Origin: Chloroflexota bacterium
GTDB taxonomy: Bacteria > Chloroflexota > Dehalococcoidia > Dehalococcoidales > RBG-16-60-22
Length of the DNA: 42,262 nt
Direction of reading: 5' to 3'
Assembly (NCBI GenBank): GCA_018829775.1
Contig: JAHJTL010000082.1
Coordinates: forward strand, 1 to 42,262
Shown here: positions 36,111-42,262 of the stretch, one piece after another
How positions within the stretch are numbered: the stretch's first letter is position 1
How the letters are laid out: every line of letters begins with the position of its first letter
The notes under the pieces: model-generated
What the model was told of the DNA's origin: nothing
The model's input: only the letters and a program-made list of their open reading frames with translations
Database searches by the model: none
Translations under genes and position numbers: made by a program

Positions 36111-37121
36111 TCAGTAGAGTCCAGACATCAACTCGCTGAGTATCTTGGACAGATAGTCAACCGTGGGGATGGTATGTGAGTAGGGCATACGGGTAGGGCC
36201 AAGAACGCCAATCGTGCCTACGGCTTCGTTGGAGATGCCGTACTTGCTTATCACGATACTGTAGTCGTGTAAGGTTTCATCCTCATTTTCGCTACCGATG
36301 ATGACCCTCGTCTTCTGGTTTTCCAACTCCCTCGGAATGATGGTCTTGGTGAGGCGCCGCTTCTCCACCAGCTCCATGAGATTGCGTATTCTATCGCTGT
36401 GTGTAAACTCGGGCTGGCTGAGCATGAAATGAAAGCCATCGAGATACGGCTCTTCATACTCCTGCTCATCCTCGTCCTGCATCATACGGCTCAGGATTTC
36501 TTTAATCTGTTCTTCGGCAGGGGAAAGGTCGATTTCTCTCTCCGCGACCTGCGCTCTGTTCCGGTCGGAAAAAGCAGCGCTGAGCTTATTGGACATGACG
36601 GTCAGGCTTGGCTGCGGAATTGCCTCGTCGAACGTGATTAATTGCTCTTTAACTTTGGCACCGTGAAGGACAAGAACCACAAGAGCCAGCGTGTCCTGCA
36701 GGGACAGCAGTTCCATATGCTTGAACCGACAACCTGTCGGCTTGGGGGTGGTCACGACTGCCATATTCTGTGCCTGCTGCGCCAGCAGCGTCGCTGCCAG
36801 GCTCAACCACTTCTCCAGGTCTCGCTCAACCTGGTGAAAAAGGTGGCTGATCAACCGTTGCTCCGATTCAGAAAGCAAGATATCTTTGAGAGATTCTACA
36901 TGGAAACGGTAGCCCTTATCCGAAGGCACGCTGCCGGCGGAGTGATGGGCGCGGATAATGTACCCTTCGTGTTCCAGCCGTGCCATCTCATTGCGGATGG
37001 TGGCTGGACTAACCCCAAGCGCCGATTCCCGGGCAAGGCTCTGGGAAGGGATCGGCACCGCCTGGTCAATATACTTTGATATAATCAGGTTCAGTATGGT
37101 TTCCGCTCGCGGAGATAGCAT
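36111..37121 (-). CDS. hrcA: Heat-inducible transcription repressor HrcA
   Basis: 336 residues from the ATG at 37119-37121, which has GGAG six to seven bases upstream and gives the usual N-terminus MLSPRAETILNLIISKYI. A TTG at 37133 touches the CIRCE operator and is unlikely. The winged helix (SLARESALGVSPATIRNEM, HEGYIIRAHHSAGSVPSDKGYRF) binds CIRCE; the GAF-like effector domain follows, with the C-terminal NEAVGTIGVLGPTRMPYSHTIP signature. HrcA represses heat-shock operons and is released when GroEL is titrated by unfolded protein. It autoregulates this operon. Confidence 0.96.
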   Translation of the reverse strand: MLSPRAETILNLIISKYIDQAVPIPSQSLARESALGVSPATIRNEMARLEHEGYIIRAHHSAGSVPSDKGYRFHVESLKDILLSESEQRLISHLFHQVERDLEKWLSLAATLLAQQAQNMAVVTTPKPTGCRFKHMELLSLQDTLALVVLVLHGAKVKEQLITFDEAIPQPSLTVMSNKLSAAFSDRNRAQVAEREIDLSPAEEQIKEILSRMMQDEDEQEYEEPYLDGFHFMLSQPEFTHSDRIRNLMELVEKRRLTKTIIPRELENQKTRVIIGSENEDETLHDYSIVISKYGISNEAVGTIGVLGPTRMPYSHTIPTVDYLSKILSELMSGLY

Positions 37122-37133
37122 TTTAAACTCCAA

Positions 37134-37160
37134 TTAGCACTCTAAGCCCGAGAGTGCTAA
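37134..37160. promoter_or_regulatory. CIRCE operator (HrcA binding site)
   Basis: TTAGCACTC-N9-GAGTGCTAA, a perfect match to the CIRCE consensus, 12 bases from the hrcA ATG and just downstream of the hrcA promoter. HrcA bound here blocks transcription of hrcA-grpE-dnaK at normal temperature. Confidence 0.98.
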
Positions 37161-37168
37161 TCAGTTAT

Positions 37169-37198
37169 AATTTAGCATCTTGCCCCCCATATTGTCAA
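37169..37198 (-). promoter_or_regulatory. hrcA operon promoter
   Basis: Minus-strand TTGACA (37193-37198) with TAAATT (37169-37174) 18 bases away. Transcription would begin inside or at the edge of CIRCE, the usual arrangement for HrcA-controlled operons. Confidence 0.7.
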
Positions 37199-37209
37199 GC
37201 GTTATTTCC

Positions 37210-37238
37210 TTGACCATTATGCCTGCCTGTGATATATT
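37210..37238 (+). promoter_or_regulatory. Promoter of the MBL-fold hydrolase (leaderless)
   Basis: TTGACC (37210-37215), 17 bases, TATATT (37233-37238). The predicted transcription start coincides with the ATG at 37246. Its -35 lies only 11 bases from the hrcA -35 on the other strand, so both promoters may compete for polymerase. Confidence 0.65.
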
Positions 37239-37245
37239 TGGCAGG

Positions 37246-37878
37246 ATGGATATTAACTGGTTGGGCCATTCGTGTTTTCGTATCAGGGGCAAACAGGCAG
37301 CCATAATCACCGATCCATTTCCACCGGATATAGGCTACACACTGGGTAAACCGACCGCTGACATTGTCACCGTGAGCCATCAGCATCACTCCCATGCTTA
37401 TGATACGGGTATAGGTGGCGACCCAAAGGTAATTACCGGCCCCGGCGAATATGAAATTAAAGGCGTCCTGATAATCGGCATTGCGACCTTTCACGACGCC
37501 GATGGAGGCAAAATAAAAGGCAAAAATACCGTCTATCTCATAGAGGTCGACGGTATTACGGTTTGTCATCTTGGAGACCTGGGTCATGTGCTCACAACAG
37601 AGCAGGTGGAAGAAGTTGATGATGTGGATGTGCTCCTCCTTCCCGTAGGCGGAGGGTCCACGATTAACGCATCCACAGCCGCCGAGGTAATCCGTCAGAT
37701 TGAGCCCAAAGTGGTGATACCGATGCACTACAAAACGCCCGTCATTAAGCGGGAACTGGCACCCGTGGACAGCTTTATGAAAGAGATGGGAATAGAGCGG
37801 CCGGCCTCCCAGCCAAAGCTTTCCTTAAATCCTTCAAGCCTCCCCATGAGCACACAAGTGTTTCTGCTTGATTACTGA
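37246..37878 (+). CDS. MBL-fold metal-dependent hydrolase, UPF0173/UlaG-like
   Basis: 210 residues. Metallo-beta-lactamase fold: starts MDINWLGHSCFRIRGKQAAI, then ITDPFPPDIG, metal motif VTVSHQHHSHAYD (HxHxxH variant reading H-Q-H-H-S-H), VITGPGEYEIKGVLIIGI, VCHLGDLGHVL with the bridging aspartate, LLLPVGGGSTI and VVIPMHYKTP with the last histidine. This is the pattern of the broad UPF0173/UlaG-like group whose substrate is usually unknown. The start is set by the promoter (an upstream ATG at 37180 lies within the divergent hrcA promoter) and the message is probably leaderless. It converges with the coiled-coil gene. Confidence 0.88.
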   Translation: MDINWLGHSCFRIRGKQAAIITDPFPPDIGYTLGKPTADIVTVSHQHHSHAYDTGIGGDPKVITGPGEYEIKGVLIIGIATFHDADGGKIKGKNTVYLIEVDGITVCHLGDLGHVLTTEQVEEVDDVDVLLLPVGGGSTINASTAAEVIRQIEPKVVIPMHYKTPVIKRELAPVDSFMKEMGIERPASQPKLSLNPSSLPMSTQVFLLDY

Positions 37879-37916
37879 AATAAGTCGTAGCTCTGGTGGG
37901 AAAAGTAAAACCCTGA

Positions 37917-38933
37917 CTACTCTGGTATTTTATCCGAAATATCCTTGAGCTTCTCTAAGGCTTCTTTAGTGCTGACTTTCCCGTCTTGTAATTCTTTGCA
38001 GACATCTTGAATCTGTTTTAGACTATCGATAATTTGCTTTTCTTTTTCCGCCTCTTGCCTCGTCCGTTTTTCCGCTTCCTCGGCCTGCTTTCTGGCTGAT
38101 TCCTCAGCCTCTCGGGCTTTCCCGGTTTCTTCGACTTCCTGTTTGGCCTGTTCCCTGGCTTCGCGTTCCTCCTCCAGTTTGGTCAGCCTTTCGATTTCTT
38201 TTGCTCTCTTGGCTAATTCGGCTTCAAGTCTTGCTTTTTCCCTTACCTCTTCTGCTTCTCGTTTAGCCTTTTCCCTGGTTTCGCGTTCCGCTTCTGGTTT
38301 AGCCCTTTTCTCTTCCTCTTCGGCCTGCTTTCTGGCCAATCTCTCAGCTTCCTGGGCTTTCTTGGCTTCTTCTGCTTCACGCTTGGCCTGTTCTCTGGCG
38401 GCTATTTCGGCATCCTTTTTAGCTCTTTTCTCCGCCTCCTCCGCTTCCTTTACCGCCTTTTTCTGTTCCTCTTCAATTCGCTTGGCTTCTTCAGCTTCTC
38501 GTTTAGCCTTTTCCCTTTCCTCGCGTTCAATTTCTCTCCTGGCTGCCTTTTCCGCTTCTTCGGGCTGCTTTCTGGCCAGTCTCTCAGCTTCTTGTGCTTT
38601 CTTGGCCTCTTCAGTCTCTTGCTTGGCCTTTTCCCTGGCTTGGCGTTCGGCTACTGCTTTAGCCCTTTTCTCTTCCTCTTCGGCCTGCTTTCTGGCCAAT
38701 CTCTCAACTTCTTGTGCTTTCTTGGCTTCTTCAGCTTCTCGTTTAGCCTTTTCCCTTTCCTCGCGTTCAATTTCTCTCCTGGCTGCCTTTTCCGCTTCTT
38801 CGGCCTGCCTCCTGGCAAGTACTTGCGCCCGTTGCTGTCTGGCACGACCGCCCTTCAATATTGGATACTGACAGTACTGACAGTAATCACCGCTACCGGT
38901 CGTCTCTTGGCCACAGTTGGGACACCTTGCCAT
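37917..38933 (-). CDS. Zinc-ribbon protein with a long repetitive coiled coil (TolA-like composition)
   Basis: 338 residues. Residues 4-22 form a zinc ribbon, CPNCGQ...CQYCQY. Residues 35-290 are a highly charged, Ala/Glu/Lys/Arg-rich helix with repeats such as AKREAEEAKKAQEAERLARKQ, predicted as a long coiled coil or single alpha helix. The last 40 residues form a small amphipathic domain (IIDSLKQIQDVCKELQDGK, VSTKEALEKLKDISDKIPE). No signal peptide or membrane segment, so it is cytoplasmic. GAGG precedes the ATG. I do not recognise a family with a known function; zinc ribbon plus long helix suggests a scaffold or spacer. An antisense frame of 242 codons is a repeat artefact. Confidence 0.8.
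   Translation of the reverse strand: MARCPNCGQETTGSGDYCQYCQYPILKGGRARQQRAQVLARRQAEEAEKAARREIEREEREKAKREAEEAKKAQEVERLARKQAEEEEKRAKAVAERQAREKAKQETEEAKKAQEAERLARKQPEEAEKAARREIEREEREKAKREAEEAKRIEEEQKKAVKEAEEAEKRAKKDAEIAAREQAKREAEEAKKAQEAERLARKQAEEEEKRAKPEAERETREKAKREAEEVREKARLEAELAKRAKEIERLTKLEEEREAREQAKQEVEETGKAREAEESARKQAEEAEKRTRQEAEKEKQIIDSLKQIQDVCKELQDGKVSTKEALEKLKDISDKIPE
38481..38803 (-). repeat. Internal DNA repeats in the coiled-coil gene
   Basis: An 83-bp stretch at 38481-38563 is repeated without change at 38721-38803, exactly 240 bases (80 codons) apart. Another near-identical block of about 49 bases around 38298-38346 recurs at +360 bases. Multiples of 3 keep the frame, indicating recent in-frame duplication or gene conversion. 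Confidence 0.85.
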
Positions 38934-38964
38934 TTATGACCTCATACCTTCAAATTTATAATAT

Positions 38965-38993
38965 ATTCTATCCTATATTATGCGTATAGGCAA
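38965..38993 (-). promoter_or_regulatory. Promoter of the coiled-coil gene
   Basis: Minus-strand TTGCCT (38988-38993), 17 bases, TAGAAT (38965-38970). The leader would be about 25 bases and contains GAGG before the ATG at 38933. Confidence 0.5.
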
Positions 38994-39036
38994 AGGGTAA
39001 CACAGGGCATCGTTTAATATCCGTCTGTAGGGATAA

Positions 39037-42000
39037 CTAGCTGCGTCTAAGACCTAGCGCAAGCACCACAATGGTAACAATGAGCAGAATGATAGCGAGA
39101 AGGAGTGCGCCAATAAGGTAGACCACCCAGTCAGGGGTGTGCTGGACCGGTGCCGACGACGGTGGTACGGGTGGCGACGGTTGTGGTGGAGCCGGGGGCA
39201 CCGGTGGCGTTGCTGGTGATGGGGCAGGTATGGGAATCATTGCCGTTGGCGGCGCCGATGGTTGCACCAAAGATGGTGGTGGCAGCTCGGTGGTGAATAT
39301 GCCAACCGCACTCCAGGCACTTTTGGTATCAGCGCTAATGGCCCTGACCTTCCAGTAGTAAGTGGTACCGAGATTGAGATCAAGGTTGCCCTGCCAGGCA
39401 GTAGCGGGCAGGGAAAAATCACCGGTTCGGCTAATAACCAGGTTGGAAAACTGAATATCGCTTGATACGAGTAATTCGTAGGTTACTGCTTCAGGCACTG
39501 CGCTCCATTGAAACAACGGCTTGACGGGGACACCCATTTCCCCCGATTCAGGGCTCTCCAGCCGGATGTTCGTTGTATCCGTATCCAGGCAGGTGGTGAA
39601 CAACCATTTAGACGACCAATGGCTCAATACCGGCTCTTTTACGCGTACACGCCAGTAATATGTCGTTGCTGGCTCAAGGGTTGGTAACCTTGTTGTGCTT
39701 GCTTTGGTTGTACCTTCAAAGTCGGTGGGGACGGAAGAAAAGTCGGTATCAAAGTCAAGCTGCCACTCATATGTGGTTGCACCGCCCTCCGCGTCCCAGT
39801 CTAAGTGAACGTTACTGACGGTGTGGTTAATCAGAGTGCCAATGCCATCTCCGTTATCGGCAGGTGAGAGTGACGTGACAGGCGAGGTAAGACTATCGTA
39901 AAAGGTAAGTAATCGGGCCTGATTAGTATCGATTGCCCACAAGTGAAAACCATGGTACCACAGGCCGGACAACTTTACACCATCGCTGAGCCCTCGGGTA
40001 ATTGTCTCAAAAGTGGGGCCGAGTGAGTAGGTAGGATTAAGGCAGCGTTCCATACCGCCGTCAGCCTTTGTGTTGCTGGCATATAGCACTCCACTGGGAG
40101 TAGCGATTACCTGGTTGAGTGTCCCGCCGCTGGGCAGCGTGCTATCGATGCTCTCCCACTCATCACTGGAACCTATCTTAAAGCGGTAAACTCCTTTACC
40201 GGCGGTGGTACTGGCAGCATAGACAATATGATTGCTGCTGAAATCTGGATCAAAAGCCACGGATACTGATCCGCTGAGCGGCGGCGACGTAGCATCAGGT
40301 GGCAACGGTTCGAATTTTTCCCCATTATTGTTAGAAAGATAGACCCAGCCATTACTGTTGCCAATGAGTATCGTTGCATCGTGGTCAAAGTCGGGTGATA
40401 GCATAATGGAGTTTATCGTCTGGCTGCCCGCAATGGTTCCGCTTTGGTAGGTATAGCCGCCATTTGTCGTGCGGTAGACATAAGCATTACTGCCGACGTA
40501 ACTGCCAATGAACAGAGTGTCATCATCAACCACGGTCCAGGCGTGAACTGGCAACGAGATGCCGGAATCAGGGTCAATGGCGAGGTGCTTTGCATACCGC
40601 TGCCCGTTATCAACTGATTTCCACAGTACCGACTGACCGTTGCTATTTCCGGCCAGGAACAGAACCTGGCTGTCATTTCCGTATTTTGGGGAAGGCTCAA
40701 TCAGGTCGATGGTATCAACACCATCCAGACTGCTGGACAACAGCCTTTCCCATTTCTGCCCGTCGTCAGTACTTCGCCAAAAGCAGTAATTACCCCCGAA
40801 AGTCAGCAGAAAAAGCGTGTTATCTTGATTATAATCAGGTGAAGGCGCGAAATCTGTGATGTCGGAAATATAGTTATCAATCAAACCAACCTGATTCCAA
40901 ATAATTCCTCCATCGTCGCTCAACGAGAAGGCGCTGTCACTGCCGCTGGTCGCCGCATATGCTTTGTAATCACTATTAGAGTCGGTGTTCATGAGTACAT
41001 AGGTATTGGAACCGCCGGTAGGCTCTTTTCGGCTTTTAGTCCAGTTGCGCCCATCGTCCTCGCTGTAATAGGTCTGAGCACTATTGGCGGCTCCAGCCAG
41101 CAGGTATATAGCATTATCAGCGCTGGCCGCTGCCAGGCCGGTAATATCGATGTTGCTAATACTATAAGCAGAGCCCACATTGAGGTCGGTGGCGCTGGAA
41201 CTTCCCGGCGACTCCCCGGTGACAATTTTGTAGGCATCGCCGGCACCGGTGCCGGTATCAATAGCGACGAATAAAGTAGCATCTGGAGATGTGCCCTCAT
41301 ATTCTGTGGGGAAAGCAATAGCAGCAGAGTTGTTAGCGGCCACGGAAGCAGGTGTTCCCGAGTTGTCTTTGTCGAGCTTGGCATTGCCGAAGGTAGCACC
41401 CCAGCCAGCATCACCGATTTTAAACCGCACCAGGGTATCAGTCTCATCGGTAACCACGGCCACTAGCTGCCAGTCGGTTGCGTAGCTTGGCGAGAAAGCC
41501 AAGGCGTAAACGTCATAGCTGCCGATATTGCTATCGACCCAGCTGGTTATCACCGGTTCCTCATCCAGGATGTAAACGCCTCCGAATTCAGAGCTGTCCG
41601 TGTCTCTGGTGGCGACGGCGATAATGTTGCTGCTGGGATGGGTGACAGCGATATCAGTAATCTCTATATTATTGCTTCCCGCCCCGCCCGGATTGGCGGC
41701 AAGCTGGACAAATTTCTTACCACCATCGGTGGAGCGGCGGACGTTGGCTGTCGTAGCGTAGTAAATGGTGTTTTCGTCCTGCGGGGAGATGGCAATGTCC
41801 ACAATGCTGTCCTGGACATCACCGATATATGACCAGCGGTAACCACCATCTGTGGACCGATAAAGAGTATAGGAAAGCCCTGGTACGTAAGCATAGAGGG
41901 TGCCATTGGCTGACATCGTCAGGTGCTGAACGTCAGAACCATTGGCCAGCAGCCAGTTGCCGGCGTTTCCTTCAGCCGGAGTGTTCACCCGGCTCCATTT

Positions 42001-42096
42001 GACTTCATCGGCAGAGACAGAGGTGCTTGGTGCCAGGCTAAATATCGGCATGGATGCAAGCAAGGCAAGTGATAAAAGCAACTTTAACTTTGCCAT
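39037..42096 (-). CDS. Large secreted BNR/Asp-box beta-propeller protein with FN3-like domains and C-terminal anchor; candidate S-layer protein
   Basis: 1019 residues from the ATG at 42094-42096. A signal peptide, MAKLKLLLSLALLASMPIFS, probably ends at SVSADE. About residues 40-720 contain at least eight Asp-box-like loops (STDGGYRWSY, STDGGKKFVQ, SEDDGRNWTK, SDDGGIIWNQ, STDDGQKWER, SVDNGQRYAK, TTNGGYTYQS, SNNNGEKFEP), as in sortilin-like propellers. Two fibronectin-III-like domains follow (ATTYYWRVRVKE, GTTYYWKVRAIS). Then comes a Pro/Ser/Ala-rich wall-spanning linker and a final hydrophobic helix ending GLRRS, which anchors it in the membrane. In Dehalococcoides the surface layer protein is annotated as a BNR/Asp-box repeat protein (from memory), so an S-layer or adhesin role is likely; sialidase catalytic residues were not identified. 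Confidence 0.85.
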   Translation of the reverse strand: MAKLKLLLSLALLASMPIFSLAPSTSVSADEVKWSRVNTPAEGNAGNWLLANGSDVQHLTMSANGTLYAYVPGLSYTLYRSTDGGYRWSYIGDVQDSIVDIAISPQDENTIYYATTANVRRSTDGGKKFVQLAANPGGAGSNNIEITDIAVTHPSSNIIAVATRDTDSSEFGGVYILDEEPVITSWVDSNIGSYDVYALAFSPSYATDWQLVAVVTDETDTLVRFKIGDAGWGATFGNAKLDKDNSGTPASVAANNSAAIAFPTEYEGTSPDATLFVAIDTGTGAGDAYKIVTGESPGSSSATDLNVGSAYSISNIDITGLAAASADNAIYLLAGAANSAQTYYSEDDGRNWTKSRKEPTGGSNTYVLMNTDSNSDYKAYAATSGSDSAFSLSDDGGIIWNQVGLIDNYISDITDFAPSPDYNQDNTLFLLTFGGNYCFWRSTDDGQKWERLLSSSLDGVDTIDLIEPSPKYGNDSQVLFLAGNSNGQSVLWKSVDNGQRYAKHLAIDPDSGISLPVHAWTVVDDDTLFIGSYVGSNAYVYRTTNGGYTYQSGTIAGSQTINSIMLSPDFDHDATILIGNSNGWVYLSNNNGEKFEPLPPDATSPPLSGSVSVAFDPDFSSNHIVYAASTTAGKGVYRFKIGSSDEWESIDSTLPSGGTLNQVIATPSGVLYASNTKADGGMERCLNPTYSLGPTFETITRGLSDGVKLSGLWYHGFHLWAIDTNQARLLTFYDSLTSPVTSLSPADNGDGIGTLINHTVSNVHLDWDAEGGATTYEWQLDFDTDFSSVPTDFEGTTKASTTRLPTLEPATTYYWRVRVKEPVLSHWSSKWLFTTCLDTDTTNIRLESPESGEMGVPVKPLFQWSAVPEAVTYELLVSSDIQFSNLVISRTGDFSLPATAWQGNLDLNLGTTYYWKVRAISADTKSAWSAVGIFTTELPPPSLVQPSAPPTAMIPIPAPSPATPPVPPAPPQPSPPVPPSSAPVQHTPDWVVYLIGALLLAIILLIVTIVVLALGLRRS

Positions 42097-42143
42097 GTGG
42101 CGAATTCTACTCTTGGGTGGAAGCAAAGTCAATAGCTTTGGGC

Positions 42144-42174
42144 AAAAAGAGAGCCCCCCATTCGGGGGGCTCTC
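42144..42174 (-). terminator. Rho-independent terminator after the partial anchored gene
   Basis: A perfect 11-bp stem (42149-42159 with 42164-42174) and ATTC loop, followed on the minus strand by TTTTT (42144-42148). It lies 31 bases after the stop of the gene entering from the right edge, so the BNR gene has its own promoter within or after it. Confidence 0.93.
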
Positions 42175-42204
42175 GGAGTTACGGAGTGTTACCGATACCG
42201 TACC

Positions 42205-42262
42205 TTAGACCGCTCGTCTGGTCCTCATGATGAGGACGATGAGCGCGATTACCAGTACCGCA
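42205..42262 (-). CDS. C-terminus of a membrane-anchored protein (5' part outside window)
   Basis: The last 18 codons before a TAA (42205-42207) read AVLVIALIVLIMRTRRAV: a hydrophobic helix followed by a basic tail. This matches the design of the downstream BNR protein's C-terminus (hydrophobic helix then GLRRS). It may be a second surface protein of the same kind. Only the end is seen, so the family is open. Confidence 0.6.
   Translation of the reverse strand, partial: AVLVIALIVLIMRTRRAV

Noticed and set aside
37180-37245. Earlier start of the MBL hydrolase
   Set aside because: Lies upstream of its own promoter and inside the hrcA promoter region; the fold begins at MDINWLGH.
38481-38803. 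CRISPR-like repeat spacing
   Set aside because: The repeats are in-frame coding repeats of one protein, with no short regular spacers and no cas genes.
38143-38871. Plus-strand frame of 242 codons rich in Ser, Ala and Leu
   Set aside because: Mirror of the repetitive coiled-coil gene; composition results from reading Glu/Lys/Ala codons backward.

Overview
The window looks like the chromosome of an uncultured Chloroflexi bacterium, most likely a member of the Dehalococcoidia. This is inferred from gene content, not from a search. The supporting features are obg and nadD beside dnaA, a PAC2-family protein, several URO-D/MtaA-type corrinoid methyltransferases, a RACE-type corrinoid activator and a very large BNR/Asp-box surface protein with a C-terminal anchor. 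Base composition looks moderately GC-rich. One methyltransferase gene (26047-27312) and its flanks are clearly AT-rich and look foreign.

Layout. 1-3227: a truncated GNAT acetyltransferase, nth, an unidentified TIM-barrel-like protein and panB, closed by a strong terminator. 3226-10688 (minus strand): a six-gene run with a short 5' leader: Fe-alcohol dehydrogenase, class III aminotransferase, ADP-ribosylglycohydrolase, a URO-D methyltransferase, a methyl-THF:corrinoid methyltransferase and a RACE activator. 10942-12877 (plus): a DUF6282-like metal-dependent hydrolase and a PAC2 protein. 12894-16872 (minus): a second C1 operon with a corrinoid protein, two tandem URO-D paralogues and an MtaA-like methyltransferase. 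Together the two minus-strand blocks hold every component type of an anaerobic corrinoid O- or N-demethylase: MT I candidates, corrinoid protein, MT II candidates and activator.

16980-20459 (minus) is nadD, obg and dnaA. 20814-31532 (mostly plus) is fmt, mazG, a small toxin-antitoxin pair, an apgM-like gene overlapping lysC, the AT-rich methyltransferase-nuclease fusion, a TPR protein, gyrA and an SDR dehydrogenase. A tRNA-Pro(CGG) and a NifU-like gene lie on the opposite strand. The switch from minus to plus at the dnaA/fmt gap makes that gap the best candidate for the replication origin. DnaA has an unusual DNA-recognition signature, and I see no canonical DnaA boxes nearby.

31529-42262 is mainly minus strand: a TIGR03960-like radical SAM protein, the hrcA-grpE-dnaK heat-shock operon under a perfect CIRCE operator, a zinc-ribbon coiled-coil protein and the 1019-residue BNR surface protein. 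The C-terminus of another membrane-anchored protein is cut by the right edge. A divergent MBL-fold hydrolase shares the hrcA promoter region. Several genes (nth, fmt, the MBL hydrolase) have promoters so close to the start codon that leaderless transcripts are likely. No rRNA, CRISPR array, transposase or prophage was seen.
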